64,000 nt of DNA, from the NCBI RefSeq assembly GCF_052115025.1, contig NZ_JBFRFW010000003.1:248001-312000 (forward strand), in the 5' to 3' direction. The position numbers and the translations under genes were made by a program. Below, in pieces: positions 54,337 through 64,000 of the stretch (positions within the stretch are counted from its first letter, which is position 1; the number at the start of each line of letters is the position of its first letter). Under the pieces are notes generated by a model. It saw nothing but the letters and a program-made list of their open reading frames with translations, did not search any database and was not told the origin of the DNA. The stretch comes from Bradyrhizobium_A sp052115025. GTDB lineage: Bacteria; Pseudomonadota; Alphaproteobacteria; Rhizobiales; Xanthobacteraceae.

Positions 54337-54511
54337 CCATTCGCCCCGGCGGCCGCACGGTCCGCCGGGGCTCGATCTCCCCGTCCCGAGCCCCGTCCGG
54401 GACAGGTAACCCTTTCCGGCCATTGGCACTTATTACACATTGCAACGGGGGGCCTTTCGGGGCAAAAACCGCCGCACGTGACGTTTTTTTGAACAATCAG
54501 GAGATCAGTGA

Positions 54512-55519
<1,008 letters not shown>

Positions 55520-55528
55520 TCCTCAAGA

Positions 55529-55562
55529 TGTCCGGCGGTGGCAAATGCCCCGCCGGACTTTT
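55529..55562 (+). terminator. Rho-independent terminator between gap and pgk
   Basis: GTCCGGCGG and CCGCCGGAC form a perfect 9-bp stem with an 11-base loop, followed by TTTTT, CG and TTTTT. It starts 10 bases after the gap stop codon. The pgk start is only 35 bases beyond it, so partial read-through is likely. Confidence 0.88.
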
Positions 55563-55596
55563 TCGTTTTTCGCTGTTTGCAAGGTGATGTTGCGTG

Positions 55597-56793
55597 ATGA
55601 GCAAGACGTTCCGAACCCTCGATGACGTCGACGTGAAGGGCAAGCGCGTCCTGGTGCGCGTCGATCTCAACGTGCCGATGGACAACGGCCGGGTGACGGA
55701 CCTCACACGCCTCGAGCGCATCGCGCCGACCATCACCGAACTGTCCGACAAGGGCGCCAAGGTCGTCCTGCTGGCGCATTTCGGCCGCCCCAAGGGCCGC
55801 GACGCCAAGGACTCGCTGAAGCCCGTGGCCGCGGTGCTGGCCGATGTCATCAAGCGCAAGGTGGCGTTCGCCGACGACTGCATCGGCGCGGCAGCCGAGC
55901 AGGCCGTCGCTGCGCTCAGCCCCGGCGACATCCTGTGCCTGGAGAACACCCGCTTCCACACGGAAGAGGAAAAGAACGATTCCGCCTTCGTCGCGGCGCT
56001 GGCAAAACTCGGCGACCTCTGGGTCAACGACGCGTTCTCGGCCGCGCACCGCGCCCACGCCTCGACCGAGGGCCTTGGCCGCGTGCTGCCGGCCTATGCC
56101 GGCCGCACCATGCAGGCCGAGCTCGACGCCCTCGGCAAGGCGCTGGAGGCCCCGGCCAAGCCGGTGATCGCCATCGTCGGCGGCGCCAAGGTCTCGACCA
56201 AGCTCGACCTGCTGGAAAACCTCGTCGCCAAGGTCGACGCGCTGGTGATCGGCGGCGGCATGGCCAACACCTTCCTGCACGCCCAGGGGGTGAACATCGG
56301 CAAGTCGCTAGCCGAGAAGGATCTGGCGCCGACCGCGCTGCGCATCCTCGACAAGGCGGAAGCGGCCAACTGCGCCATCATCCTGCCGGTGGACGCGACG
56401 GTGGCCTATCACTTCCAGGCCAATGCGCCGTCGCAGGCTTACGGCCTCGACGCCATCCCGGCCGACGGCATGATTCTCGACGTCGGGCCGCGCTCGATCG
56501 ACCGCGTCAACGCCGCGATCGACGATGCCGCGACGCTGGTCTGGAACGGCCCGCTCGGCGCCTTCGAACTCAATCCCTTCGACAAGGGAACCGTGGCGGC
56601 CGCCAGGCATGCCGCCGCGCGCACCAAGGCGAAGAAGCTGGTGTCGGTCGCCGGCGGCGGCGACACCGTGGCCGCGCTGAACCATGCCGGCGTCGGCGAG
56701 GACTTCACCTATGTGTCGACCGCTGGCGGCGCCTTCCTGGAATGGATGGAGGGCAAGCCGCTGCCGGGCGTCGAGGTGCTGAGGACAAAATGA
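55597..56793 (+). CDS. pgk: Phosphoglycerate kinase
   Basis: The 398-residue kinase has VLVRVDLNVPM at the N-terminus, LLAHFGRPKG, the hinge and nucleotide regions VAIVGGAKVSTKLDLL-like (here IAIVGGAKVSTKLDLL), and VSVAGGGDTVAAL followed by FTYVSTAGGAFLEWMEG. It makes ATP from 1,3-bisphosphoglycerate. An in-frame GTG precedes ATG 55597 by one codon. It follows gap past a terminator hairpin. Confidence 0.97.
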   Translation: MSKTFRTLDDVDVKGKRVLVRVDLNVPMDNGRVTDLTRLERIAPTITELSDKGAKVVLLAHFGRPKGRDAKDSLKPVAAVLADVIKRKVAFADDCIGAAAEQAVAALSPGDILCLENTRFHTEEEKNDSAFVAALAKLGDLWVNDAFSAAHRAHASTEGLGRVLPAYAGRTMQAELDALGKALEAPAKPVIAIVGGAKVSTKLDLLENLVAKVDALVIGGGMANTFLHAQGVNIGKSLAEKDLAPTALRILDKAEAANCAIILPVDATVAYHFQANAPSQAYGLDAIPADGMILDVGPRSIDRVNAAIDDAATLVWNGPLGAFELNPFDKGTVAAARHAAARTKAKKLVSVAGGGDTVAALNHAGVGEDFTYVSTAGGAFLEWMEGKPLPGVEVLRTK

Positions 56794-56925
56794 CGCGCGC
56801 CTTCCGCAAGCCGGAGCGGGCGTGATACATCCACGCCGAGCCGGCTGAGCCGCCCCGGAACACTGATCCCGTTCGATCCCAAAACCGCATTCGATCCCAT
56901 CGCCAGACCTTAGGAGACGATCCCG

Positions 56926-57951
56926 ATGAACCTCGCCGACCTCAACAAGATTGCCCGAGCCATGGTCGCACCGGGCAAGGGTATTCTTGCTGCCGACGAG
57001 TCGTCGGGAACCATCAAGAAGCGCTTCGACGCCATCGGCGTCGAGTCGACCGAGGACAACCGCCGCGACTACCGCGAGATGCTGTTCCGCTCCAAGGATG
57101 CGATGAGCAAGTACATCTCCGGCGTCATCCTGTATGACGAGACCATCTGGCAGAAGGCCAAGGACGGCACGCCGCTGGTCAAGCTGATCGAGGCCGCCGG
57201 CTCGATCCCCGGCATCAAGGTCGACGAAGGCACCCAGGCGCTGCCGGGCTGCCCGGGCGAGCTGATCACTGTCGGCCTCGACCGCCTCGCCGAGCGGCTG
57301 AAGAAGTATTACGAGCAGGGCGCGCGCTTCGCCAAGTGGCGCGCGGTGATCGATGTCGGCAACGGCATCCCGAGCCGCACCGCGATCCAGACCAACGCCC
57401 ATGCGCTGGCCCGCTACGCCGCGCTGTGCCAGGCCGCCCAGATCGTGCCGATCGTCGAGCCGGAAGTGCTGATGGACGGCGACCATGACATCGCGCGCTG
57501 CTACGAGGTCACCGAGGCGGTGCTCAACGAGACCTTCCAGCAGCTGTACGTTCAGCGGGTCGCCCTCGAGGGCATGGTGCTGAAGCCGAACATGGCGATC
57601 GCCGGCAAGAAGAGCGCCAGGAAGGCTTCGGTCGCCGAGGTCGCCGAGCAGACCGTCAAGCTGCTCAAGGCCTGCGTGCCGAGCGCCGTGCCGGGCATCG
57701 CCTTCCTGTCGGGCGGCCAGAGCGACGAGGAGGCCACCGCCCACCTCGACGCCATGCACCGCATCGGCGGCCTGCCGTGGGGCCTGACCTTCTCCTACGG
57801 CCGCGCGCTGCAGGCGGCGCCGCAGAAGGCCTGGGCGGGCAAGGCGGACAACGTCGCGGCCGGCCAGCAGGCGTTTACCCACCGCGCCGAGATGAACAGC
57901 CTCGCCAGCAAGGGTGAGTGGAAGGCCGAGCTGGAAAAGAAGGCGGCGTGA
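56926..57951 (+). CDS. Class I fructose-bisphosphate aldolase
   Basis: The 341-residue aldolase is the eukaryote-like class I type: KGILAADESSGTIKKRF at the N-terminus, KWRAVIDVGNGIPS, VEPEVLMDGDHD, and the Schiff-base lysine region EGMVLKPNMAI. It needs no metal. AGGAG lies 11 bases before the ATG. The stop codon overlaps the GTG start of the next gene by 4 bases. Confidence 0.96.
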   Translation: MNLADLNKIARAMVAPGKGILAADESSGTIKKRFDAIGVESTEDNRRDYREMLFRSKDAMSKYISGVILYDETIWQKAKDGTPLVKLIEAAGSIPGIKVDEGTQALPGCPGELITVGLDRLAERLKKYYEQGARFAKWRAVIDVGNGIPSRTAIQTNAHALARYAALCQAAQIVPIVEPEVLMDGDHDIARCYEVTEAVLNETFQQLYVQRVALEGMVLKPNMAIAGKKSARKASVAEVAEQTVKLLKACVPSAVPGIAFLSGGQSDEEATAHLDAMHRIGGLPWGLTFSYGRALQAAPQKAWAGKADNVAAGQQAFTHRAEMNSLASKGEWKAELEKKAA

Positions 57952-58610
57952 GCGCCAAGCCGACACCCGTCCCGCCCCGTCCGGCGCCGCGCCTCTACCT
58001 CGCGACGCCGGCGGTGACCGACCCTGCGCCGCTCGCGGCCGCGCTTCCCGCCCTGCTGGACGGCGTCGATGTCGCCGCCGTCCTTGTCCGCCTCACCCCG
58101 AGTGACGACCGCACCCTGACCGAGCGCGCCAAGAAGCTGGTTGCGCCGGTGCAGCGCGCCGACGTCGCCTGCCTGCTCGACGGCCATCCCGGTATCGTCG
58201 CCCGCTCCGGTGCCGATGGCGCGCACCTGACCGGGGTCGCCGCCATGACCGAGGAGATGCCGGGCCTCAAGCCGTCGCGCATCGCCGGGGTCGGCGGTCT
58301 CATCACCCGCCATGACGCCATGGTGGCCGGCGAGGCCGGCGCCGACTACGTGCTGTTCGGCGAGCCCGATGCGGATGGCAGGCGCCCGTCGGCCGAGGCC
58401 ATCTGCGAGCGGCTGGGATGGTGGGCCGAGCTGTTCGAGCCGCCTTGTGTCGGCTTTGCCGCGACGCTCGAGGAGGCCGGCGCGTTCGCCGCCGCCGGCG
58501 CCGATTTCGTGCTGGTCGCCGACCTCGTCTGGAGCGACCCGCGCGGTCCGCGGCAGGCGCTGCTGGAGGCCGCCCAGGCGATCCGTCTGGATTCGACGCA
58601 CGGCACGTAA
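57948..58610 (+). CDS. Divergent thiamine-phosphate-synthase-like protein
   Basis: The 220-residue protein has a TIM-barrel pattern resembling ThiE: RLYLATPAV, VARSGADGAHLTG, IAGVGGLITRHDAMVAGEAG and GADYVLFGEPD. The usual N-terminal substrate-binding QLR.K stretch is replaced by VLVRLTPSDD, and the C-terminal segment is also changed. It may therefore not be a canonical ThiE. GTG 57948 overlaps the aldolase stop codon (GTGA), so the two are coupled. Confidence 0.78.
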   Translation: MSAKPTPVPPRPAPRLYLATPAVTDPAPLAAALPALLDGVDVAAVLVRLTPSDDRTLTERAKKLVAPVQRADVACLLDGHPGIVARSGADGAHLTGVAAMTEEMPGLKPSRIAGVGGLITRHDAMVAGEAGADYVLFGEPDADGRRPSAEAICERLGWWAELFEPPCVGFAATLEEAGAFAAAGADFVLVADLVWSDPRGPRQALLEAAQAIRLDSTHGT

Positions 58611-58811
58611 CGTTCGCAGCAATGTTGCCGCGAAGCCTCCATACGAACGCCCAAACACCCAGCACACGTGTATTGATAGACCCCATTCTTCCGACGGCCC
58701 TGCGTCGCCGGAGCCAGCCGCCGGTCCGGACCCGGACCCGACGTTTTGACGAAGTTCAGCCGGGCGCCCCATGGCGCGCAGGCCGGTCATCGAGCCGGTG
58801 AGGAAAGAAGG

Positions 58812-59936
58812 ATGCCGACCGGAACAACCGCCCTGCAAGCCCTGCTGCTGGCGACATGCTGCCTCGCCTTCGGCACGCTGCCCGGCGCCCAGGCGCAGAT
58901 CTCGCTGAGCCCGCCCGGCGTGCCGCAGCCGTCGCCGAAGGCCGCGCCGCCGACCGCCGGCAAGCCCCCCGCCCCGAAGCCACCGGCGCCTGCCGCTGCC
59001 AAGTCGGCTCCCGCGGCTCCTGCCGCGACTGCCCCCAAAGCCAATACCAAAGCCGCCCCGGCCCCCGCGCCGGCGGCCGCGGCCGCACCTGCGGACGATC
59101 CCAATGTCGACCTCGCCTTCGGCGCCTATCAGCGCGGCCAGTACGGCCAGGCGCTGCGGATCGCGACCCAGCGCGCCGCCGACAAGGGCGACATCAAGGC
59201 GATGACGCTGCTGGGCGAGCTCTATGCCAACGGCTTCGGCACCAACCGCGACGATGCCAAGGCGGCGCTGTGGTACAAGGCCGCCGCCGATCGCGGCGAC
59301 CGCGAGGCGATGTTCGCGCTGGCCATGTTCCGCATCGCCGGCCGCGGCGGCCCGGCCGACCGCAGCGAGGGCGCCAAGCTGCTGGCATCGTCCGCCAAGC
59401 TCGGCAAGGCGGCGGCGGCCTACAATCTTGGCCTGCTCTATCTCGAGGGCCAGACCTTCCCGCAGGACCTCAAGCGCGCCGCCGAGCTGTTCCGCCAGGC
59501 GGCGGACGCCGGCAGCCCCGAGGCACAATACGCGCTCGCGACCTTCTACAAGGAAGGCCGCGCGGTGGAGAAAAGCCCTGCCGAGGCCGCCAAGCTGCTC
59601 CAGAAGGCCGCGATCGCCAACTACCTCGACGCCGAGGTCGAATACGCAATCGCGCTGTTCAACGGCTCCGGTGTGCCCAAGGACGAGGATGCCGCGGTGA
59701 AGCTGCTGTGGCGAGCCTCGCGCCAGGGCAGCCCGATCGCCCAGAACCGCCTCGCGCGGGTGCTGGTGGCCGGGATCGGCGCGCCGATGGACAAGGTGGA
59801 GGGGCTGAAATGGCACCTGATCGCCAAGACCGGCGGCAATGGCGACCTGATGCTGGAAGCGGAACTGGAGAAGCTGTCGCCGGAGGACCGCGCCAAGGCC
59901 GAGGCCCGCGCACGGCACTGGCTGACCGGCAAATGA
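58812..59936 (+). CDS. Secreted Sel1-repeat protein
   Basis: The 374-residue protein has a signal peptide (ALLLATCCLAFGTLPGAQAQ), then a low-complexity Pro/Ala/Lys-rich linker (about residues 30-95). At least six Sel1-type repeats follow (about 100-355; for example GDIKAMTLLGELYANGFG and GKAAAAYNLGLLYLEG). Sel1 repeats mediate protein-protein contacts in the periplasm. AGGAAAGAAGG lies immediately before ATG 58812. The partner is unknown. Confidence 0.9.
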   Translation: MPTGTTALQALLLATCCLAFGTLPGAQAQISLSPPGVPQPSPKAAPPTAGKPPAPKPPAPAAAKSAPAAPAATAPKANTKAAPAPAPAAAAAPADDPNVDLAFGAYQRGQYGQALRIATQRAADKGDIKAMTLLGELYANGFGTNRDDAKAALWYKAAADRGDREAMFALAMFRIAGRGGPADRSEGAKLLASSAKLGKAAAAYNLGLLYLEGQTFPQDLKRAAELFRQAADAGSPEAQYALATFYKEGRAVEKSPAEAAKLLQKAAIANYLDAEVEYAIALFNGSGVPKDEDAAVKLLWRASRQGSPIAQNRLARVLVAGIGAPMDKVEGLKWHLIAKTGGNGDLMLEAELEKLSPEDRAKAEARARHWLTGK

Positions 59937-60056
59937 CCTCTGCAACAGTCCTGACCTGAACGCCCCTTGACGTTGCCGCCGGCACAGGGCACCCAACCGG
60001 CAACACCCCATCGACCTCCAACCAAGACCCTGCCCGGGTCGCCGTGAAATCGAGCC

Positions 60057-60848
60057 ATGATCCCCTCAGCCCTCATCAACGTCATGGTGAAAGCCGCGCG
60101 TCGCGCCGGCCGCAGCCTCAAGCGCGATCTCGGCGAGATCGAGAATCTGCAGGTCTCGATGAAGGGCCCGGCCAACTTCGTCAGCGCCGCGGACAAGCGC
60201 GCCGAGGAGATGCTGTACGACGATCTCGCCAAGGCGCGTCCGGGCTACGGCTTCCTCGGCGAGGAGGGCGGCGCGCGGGAGGGCACCGACAAGAGCCACA
60301 CCTGGATCGTCGATCCGCTCGACGGCACCACCAACTTCCTGCACGGCATTCCACAGTTCGCGATCTCGATCGGCCTGCTGCGCGAGGACACCCTGATCGC
60401 CGGCGTGATCTATAATCCGGCCAATGACGAGCTCTATGTCACCGAACGCGGCAAGGGCGCGTTCCTCAACGACCAGCGCCTGCGCGTCGCCGGCCGCAAG
60501 CAGCTCAACGAGAGCGTGATCGCCTGCGGCCTGCCGCATATCGGCCGCGGCAATCTCGGCCTCGCCCACCGCGAGCTTGGTGCCATGATGCCGAAGGTCG
60601 CCGGCCTGCGCCGCTTCGGCGCGGCGTCGCTCGATCTCGCCGGCGTCGCCGCCGGCCGTCTCGACGGCTACTGGGAACGCGACCTGCAGCCCTGGGACCT
60701 CGCCGCCGGCATGCTGATGATCCGCGAGGCAGGCGGCAAGGTGTCGGGCATGCAAGGCAGCGACGACCCGCTCAAGACCGGCGACGTGGTCTGCGGCAAC
60801 GAGACCATCCATCGCGAATTGCTCAAGGTCCTCAAGGCGGTGCCCTGA
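60057..60848 (+). CDS. suhB: Inositol-1-monophosphatase family protein
   Basis: The 263-residue Mg2+-dependent phosphatase has the family motifs GFLGEEGG, IVDPLDGTTNFLHG and the C-terminal WERDLQPWDLAAGMLMIREAGG. It hydrolyses inositol phosphate; E. coli SuhB also acts in rRNA transcription. ATG 60057 gives the normal length. It follows the Sel1 gene by 120 bases. Confidence 0.94.
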   Translation: MIPSALINVMVKAARRAGRSLKRDLGEIENLQVSMKGPANFVSAADKRAEEMLYDDLAKARPGYGFLGEEGGAREGTDKSHTWIVDPLDGTTNFLHGIPQFAISIGLLREDTLIAGVIYNPANDELYVTERGKGAFLNDQRLRVAGRKQLNESVIACGLPHIGRGNLGLAHRELGAMMPKVAGLRRFGAASLDLAGVAAGRLDGYWERDLQPWDLAAGMLMIREAGGKVSGMQGSDDPLKTGDVVCGNETIHRELLKVLKAVP

Positions 60849-60975
60849 CGGACCCCGGCGGCTCCGCGGCAGCTGGAACCGGCTGCCCTGCTCACCCGTC
60901 AAACCCGCATGCACCCGCGATCAATTGATCGCGGACGCGATAGGCTTTAAATTGAAGCTCAATCGAGCTTCAACC

Positions 60976-61476
60976 ATGCAGACGTCCGCCGCCAAACTTC
61001 CGTTGCACCGATCCCCCATCGGGATCGGCTTGATGGCCGGGCCGACCATCGTGCTCGCGGTCGGCCTGCTGGCATGGCTTGCGCGCGATCCGCTCGATCG
61101 TTTCAAGGTCGTCGCCATCCTGCACGACGCCACGCAGCCGCGTTATGCGGTGATCTATCATTACGATCACGCCGATAGCTCCGCCGCAGTGACCGCGGCG
61201 TGGATCGCCTCGGGCCGTCCGCCCGAAATCGGCTCGACACGCCGGCCGCGCGGCGGCCCCGCGCTGGTGTGGCCGGGCCTGCCCGACCAGTTGCGGATGC
61301 GCTGGGAGAAGGATAACCCACGCCTGATCGCCGAAGTCGACGGCCCCGCCGAGGTCCACAGCGGCGAAGCATTTTCCAACTGCTCCTACGATTCGGCCGA
61401 AACACCGGCGATCTGTGTCGACCCCAAACGCATCGAGGTGCGCTCGGTCACGCCGCCGCCAGCCGGTAGTGGCTGA
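60976..61476 (+). CDS. Small membrane-anchored hypothetical protein
   Basis: The 166-residue protein has one N-terminal membrane helix (about residues 18-40, IGLMAGPTIVLAVGLLAWLA). A soluble domain follows, starting RFKVVAILHD, with a Tyr-rich VIYHYDH segment and two Cys near the C-terminus (SNCSYDS, AICVDP). I recognise no family. ATG 60976 is preferred over an upstream in-frame ATG at 60925. Its end overlaps the convergent methyltransferase gene by 29 bases. Confidence 0.6.
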   Translation: MQTSAAKLPLHRSPIGIGLMAGPTIVLAVGLLAWLARDPLDRFKVVAILHDATQPRYAVIYHYDHADSSAAVTAAWIASGRPPEIGSTRRPRGGPALVWPGLPDQLRMRWEKDNPRLIAEVDGPAEVHSGEAFSNCSYDSAETPAICVDPKRIEVRSVTPPPAGSG

Positions 61477-62473
61477 CGCCCCATTCCTCGCCGCCAGCAT
61501 GGCCGAACAACCCTGCGGTGGCGAGAAAAAACCAGCGCCAGCGCCGCATCCACAGCCGCGTCTCCTCGCCATAGACCGGTCGCAGAACCTCCTTGATCGC
61601 CTGGCGGTGGGCGTCGAAGTTGCGCAGCCAGTCCTGCGCCGTGCGCTGATAGTGCACGCCGTTCCAGCGCCATTCCCGTTCCACCGTGAACAGGTCGGCA
61701 TACTGCCGGATCAGGCGATGGCTCGGCATCACGCCGCCGGTAAAGAAATGCTGCGCGATCCAGTCGGCGCGGTCGCCGTGATCGAACAGGTAAGCGCCGC
61801 AGCGATGCGTGAAGATGTGCATGAAGAAGCGGCCCTGCGGCGCCAGCCAGCCGCAAACCCGCGTCAGCAGTTCGCGCCAGTTCATCATGTGCTCGAACAT
61901 CTCGACGGAGACGATGCGATCGAAGCGCTCGGCGGGCGCGAAATCGTTCATGTCCGCGGTGACGACCGTGAGGTTGCGCAGGCCACGCGCCCGCGCCTGC
62001 CCCTCGATATGGGCCCGCTGCGATTGCGAATTCGACACGGCGACGATGCCGGCGCGGGGGAATTCCCGTGCCATCCACAACGACAGCGAGCCCCAGCCGC
62101 AGCCAAGCTCGAGGATACGCTGGCCATCGGCGAGGCCGGCGCGCACGCAGGTCTGCCGCAATGCCTCCTCCTCGGCCTGCTGCAGCGTTGCCCCGGCGGT
62201 CGGATAGAAGCAGCTGGAATACTTGCGGTGCGGCCCCAGCACCATGCCGAAGAACGCCGCCGGCACCTCGTAGTGCTGGGCATTGGCGGCGCCGGTGTGC
62301 TCGGCGATCGCCCGCGCGGTCATCTGGCGGGCGAACGCCGCATCGCTCGCCGCATCCCCGCGCGACAACCGCTGCGCGGTGCGGGCGCACAGCGCCTGAA
62401 TGCCGGCGCGCACCATCACGTCGGGCAACGGCGCGCGCTCGGCGGCCGCGATGAGACTGGCGATCATGGTCAT
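61448..62473 (-). CDS. Cyclopropane-fatty-acid-synthase-like SAM methyltransferase
   Basis: The 341-residue methyltransferase has SAM motif I ILELGCGWGSLSLWMA, the upstream SSCFYPTAGATLQQAEEEAL and FDRIVSVEMFEHMMNW, typical of the CFA synthase group. It probably modifies lipid acyl chains or a related substrate. ATG 62473 is chosen because the region further upstream belongs to the DUF1295 gene in another frame. It lies 32 bases after the DUF1295 gene and is probably co-transcribed with it. Confidence 0.88.
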   Translation of the reverse strand: MTMIASLIAAAERAPLPDVMVRAGIQALCARTAQRLSRGDAASDAAFARQMTARAIAEHTGAANAQHYEVPAAFFGMVLGPHRKYSSCFYPTAGATLQQAEEEALRQTCVRAGLADGQRILELGCGWGSLSLWMAREFPRAGIVAVSNSQSQRAHIEGQARARGLRNLTVVTADMNDFAPAERFDRIVSVEMFEHMMNWRELLTRVCGWLAPQGRFFMHIFTHRCGAYLFDHGDRADWIAQHFFTGGVMPSHRLIRQYADLFTVEREWRWNGVHYQRTAQDWLRNFDAHRQAIKEVLRPVYGEETRLWMRRWRWFFLATAGLFGHAGGEEWGVSHYRLAAA

Positions 62474-62505
62474 GGCGGCATGCGCTCCATCGGAGACAAC
62501 TGAAC

Positions 62506-63321
62506 TCAGCGGTCCGCCGCGACGCGCGGCGACCAGGGAAAGAAGCGGCTGGTGCGCGCCTGATAGGCGCGATACGCATCCCCGCGCGAGTGCAGCATCT
62601 GCTCCTCGAGCGGCGGAATGCCGGTGACATGGACGAGGATCCAGTACATGATCAGTGGCGCCGGCAGTGTCGCGAAGCCCCAAGGATAACCGAGCGGATC
62701 GGCGAGCGAGATCGCCATCACCGGGTAGGCCAGCCAACCCAGCCACTGGAAGAAATAGTTGGGATGCCGCGACAGCCGCCACAGCCCGGCGTCGCACACC
62801 CGGCCGCGATTGGCGGCAGCGCTGCGGAAACGCTTCAGCTGCGTGTCCGCGACCGCTTCGCCGGCGATGCCCGCGGCGAGAAGCAGCGCGCCAAGCAGAT
62901 CCTGTGCATCGAGCGGCCGTGGCGCGTGTGCTGCAACGAATATCGCGAACACCAGCGGCAACGAGCCCAGCGCCTGGTTCTGCAGGAAAACGAACATCCG
63001 GCGCGGCGCTTCCGCGCCCCAATCTGCCGCGAAACGGGCATAGCGCGGATCGTCGGCAATGCCGGCACTGCGCTGGGCGATATGGCGGCCGAGCCGCAAC
63101 GCCCACAATGCGATCAGCGCCGCGACCAGCCACTGCCGCGGCATAGGGGCCGACGCCTGCAGCGGCCACAGCGCTCCGGCCGCACCGATGCCGCCGAGCG
63201 AAAACGTCCAGATGGTGTCGACCCAGCCCGAATTGCCGGTGCGCTGCTGCACCAGCCACGCCCCCGCCATGCACACGGCGAAGGCCGCCGCCATCAGTAC
63301 CAGCGCCACCACAAATGCCAT
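62506..63321 (-). CDS. DUF1295 family membrane protein (steroid 5-alpha reductase-like)
   Basis: This 271-residue polytopic protein has six or seven helices. The C-terminal signature RHPNYFFQWLGWLAYP and the later PPLEEQMLHSRGDAYRAYQ match DUF1295, related to steroid reductases and isoprenylcysteine methyltransferases. DUF1295-CFA-like methyltransferase pairs are common and suggest joint lipid modification. It is divergent from the MotA-like gene. Confidence 0.9.
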   Translation of the reverse strand: MAFVVALVLMAAAFAVCMAGAWLVQQRTGNSGWVDTIWTFSLGGIGAAGALWPLQASAPMPRQWLVAALIALWALRLGRHIAQRSAGIADDPRYARFAADWGAEAPRRMFVFLQNQALGSLPLVFAIFVAAHAPRPLDAQDLLGALLLAAGIAGEAVADTQLKRFRSAAANRGRVCDAGLWRLSRHPNYFFQWLGWLAYPVMAISLADPLGYPWGFATLPAPLIMYWILVHVTGIPPLEEQMLHSRGDAYRAYQARTSRFFPWSPRVAADR

Positions 63322-63526
63322 CGCTCCGCGCCTCCCGCCCTATCACGGGCCATTGACATTGCTGAGATACGAGCGCCTGCGGAGGCGGTTTCAACGCTGC
63401 GCGACGACCACCCGACCGGTTCCGCACAGTGCGGCTTTGCGGCCATGCTCCACCTTTCTTCCCGCCGCCGCTGTGCCATATTGGCGGAACGATACGCCTC
63501 ACGTGCAAGGACAGCAGACCCTCGAC

Positions 63527-64000
63527 ATGGCGCAAGGTACCCCAGACCGCTTCGCGGACGAAATCGCCCCGACAAAGCTCTCCTCGCCGCGGATCTTCCT
63601 GGTCCGCATGCTGGTTTTCCTGATCCTGTGCGCGCTGGTGCTGGTCGTGCTGTACAAGCAGGTGTGGGCCGCCTTCCTCGCCAATCCCGGCCTCAACGCG
63701 CTGATCGGCGCCGTGCTGGCGATCGGCATCCTGCTGTCGTTCCGCCAGGTGATCCGGCTCTATCCCGAAGTCTCGTGGGTCAACGGCTTCCGCATCGCCG
63801 ATCCCGGCCTCGCGGTCGACCGCCGGCCGCGGCTGCTGGCGCCGATGGCGGCGATCCTCGGCGACCGCGTCGGGCGCATGAGCATCACCCAGCAGACCAT
63901 GCGGCACCTGCTGGATTCGATCGCGACCCGGCTCGACGAAGCCCGCGACATCTCCCGCTACATGACCGGGCTTCTGGTATTCCTCGGCCTGCTCGGCACC
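63527..64000 (+). CDS. MotA/TolQ/ExbB-like proton-channel protein (3' end outside window)
   Basis: The frame is open to the last base, giving 158 residues of an incomplete protein. Two membrane helices near residues 27-45 (MLVFLILCALVLVVLYKQ) and 55-70 are followed by a cytoplasmic region RMSITQQTMRHLLDSIATRLDEARDISRYM. A third helix begins at GLLVFLGLLG, which resembles the MotA/ExbB second channel helix. Homologues in Bradyrhizobium are annotated as MotA-type proteins paired with an OmpA-like partner; that gene would lie beyond the window. The ribosome-binding site is weak. Confidence 0.7.
   Translation, partial: MAQGTPDRFADEIAPTKLSSPRIFLVRMLVFLILCALVLVVLYKQVWAAFLANPGLNALIGAVLAIGILLSFRQVIRLYPEVSWVNGFRIADPGLAVDRRPRLLAPMAAILGDRVGRMSITQQTMRHLLDSIATRLDEARDISRYMTGLLVFLGLLGT

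Noticed and set aside
62474..63907. N-terminal extension of the methyltransferase frame
   Set aside because: The upstream part overlaps the DUF1295 gene in another frame and has no domain content; the methyltransferase begins at 62473.

Overview
The window is GC-rich (roughly 65-67% by eye), gene-dense bacterial chromosome. Gene content and order (tol-pal, ruvCAB, tkt-gap-pgk-fba, DUF2852, DUF4164, a class I cytochrome c) point to an alphaproteobacterium of the Rhizobiales, most likely the Bradyrhizobium/Rhodopseudomonas group. This is inferred from families and gene order; no rRNA gene is present to confirm it. I saw no tRNA, rRNA, CRISPR array, prophage or insertion sequence.

Layout. 0-4.6 kb: tail of a cytochrome c gene, a small conserved protein, a TetR regulator, an AzlCD amino-acid exporter pair and a divergent Tat-type amidase. 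4.9-18.6 kb, all on the minus strand: the cell-envelope block tolQ-tolR-tolA-tolB ... pal-cpoB-tilS-ftsH, interrupted between tolB and pal by a GGDEF/EAL protein, a FeeM-like acyltransferase and dctA. 18.8-32.1 kb: an accessory block of small transporters, oxidoreductases, hydrolases, glutathione S-transferases and five one-component regulators (three TetR, one HxlR, one WYL), several with palindromic operator candidates. 32.1-35.6 kb: the tightly overlapping minus-strand unit ruvC-ruvA-cytidine deaminase-ruvB-nudix-ybgC. 35.6-41.6 kb: mgtE with a structured leader, yebC, a soluble chemoreceptor, a ymdB-like phosphodiesterase and 5-formyltetrahydrofolate cyclo-ligase with a probable 6S RNA gene upstream.

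42.2-51.2 kb is the most unusual part: three large plus-strand genes of unknown function. Two encode exported pentapeptide-repeat proteins. The third encodes a 1448-residue protein with a central hydrophobic segment and NHL-like sequence. The second and third share a roughly 70-90 residue module that I do not recognise. The cassette lies exactly between the 6S RNA/ygfA pair and zapA, which are neighbours in many Proteobacteria, so it looks like an insertion.

51.3-64 kb: zapA and a DUF4164 coiled-coil partner (minus strand), then the plus-strand carbon-metabolism run tkt, gap, pgk, class I fba and a divergent thiE-like gene, a Sel1-repeat lipoprotein-like or secreted protein, an inositol monophosphatase, a small membrane-anchored protein, a convergent methyltransferase/DUF1295 pair, and the start of a MotA/ExbB-like gene cut by the window edge.

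Themes: envelope integrity and division (Tol-Pal, CpoB, FtsH, ZapA), DNA repair (RuvABC), central carbon metabolism, and a set of small repressor-controlled detoxification units.
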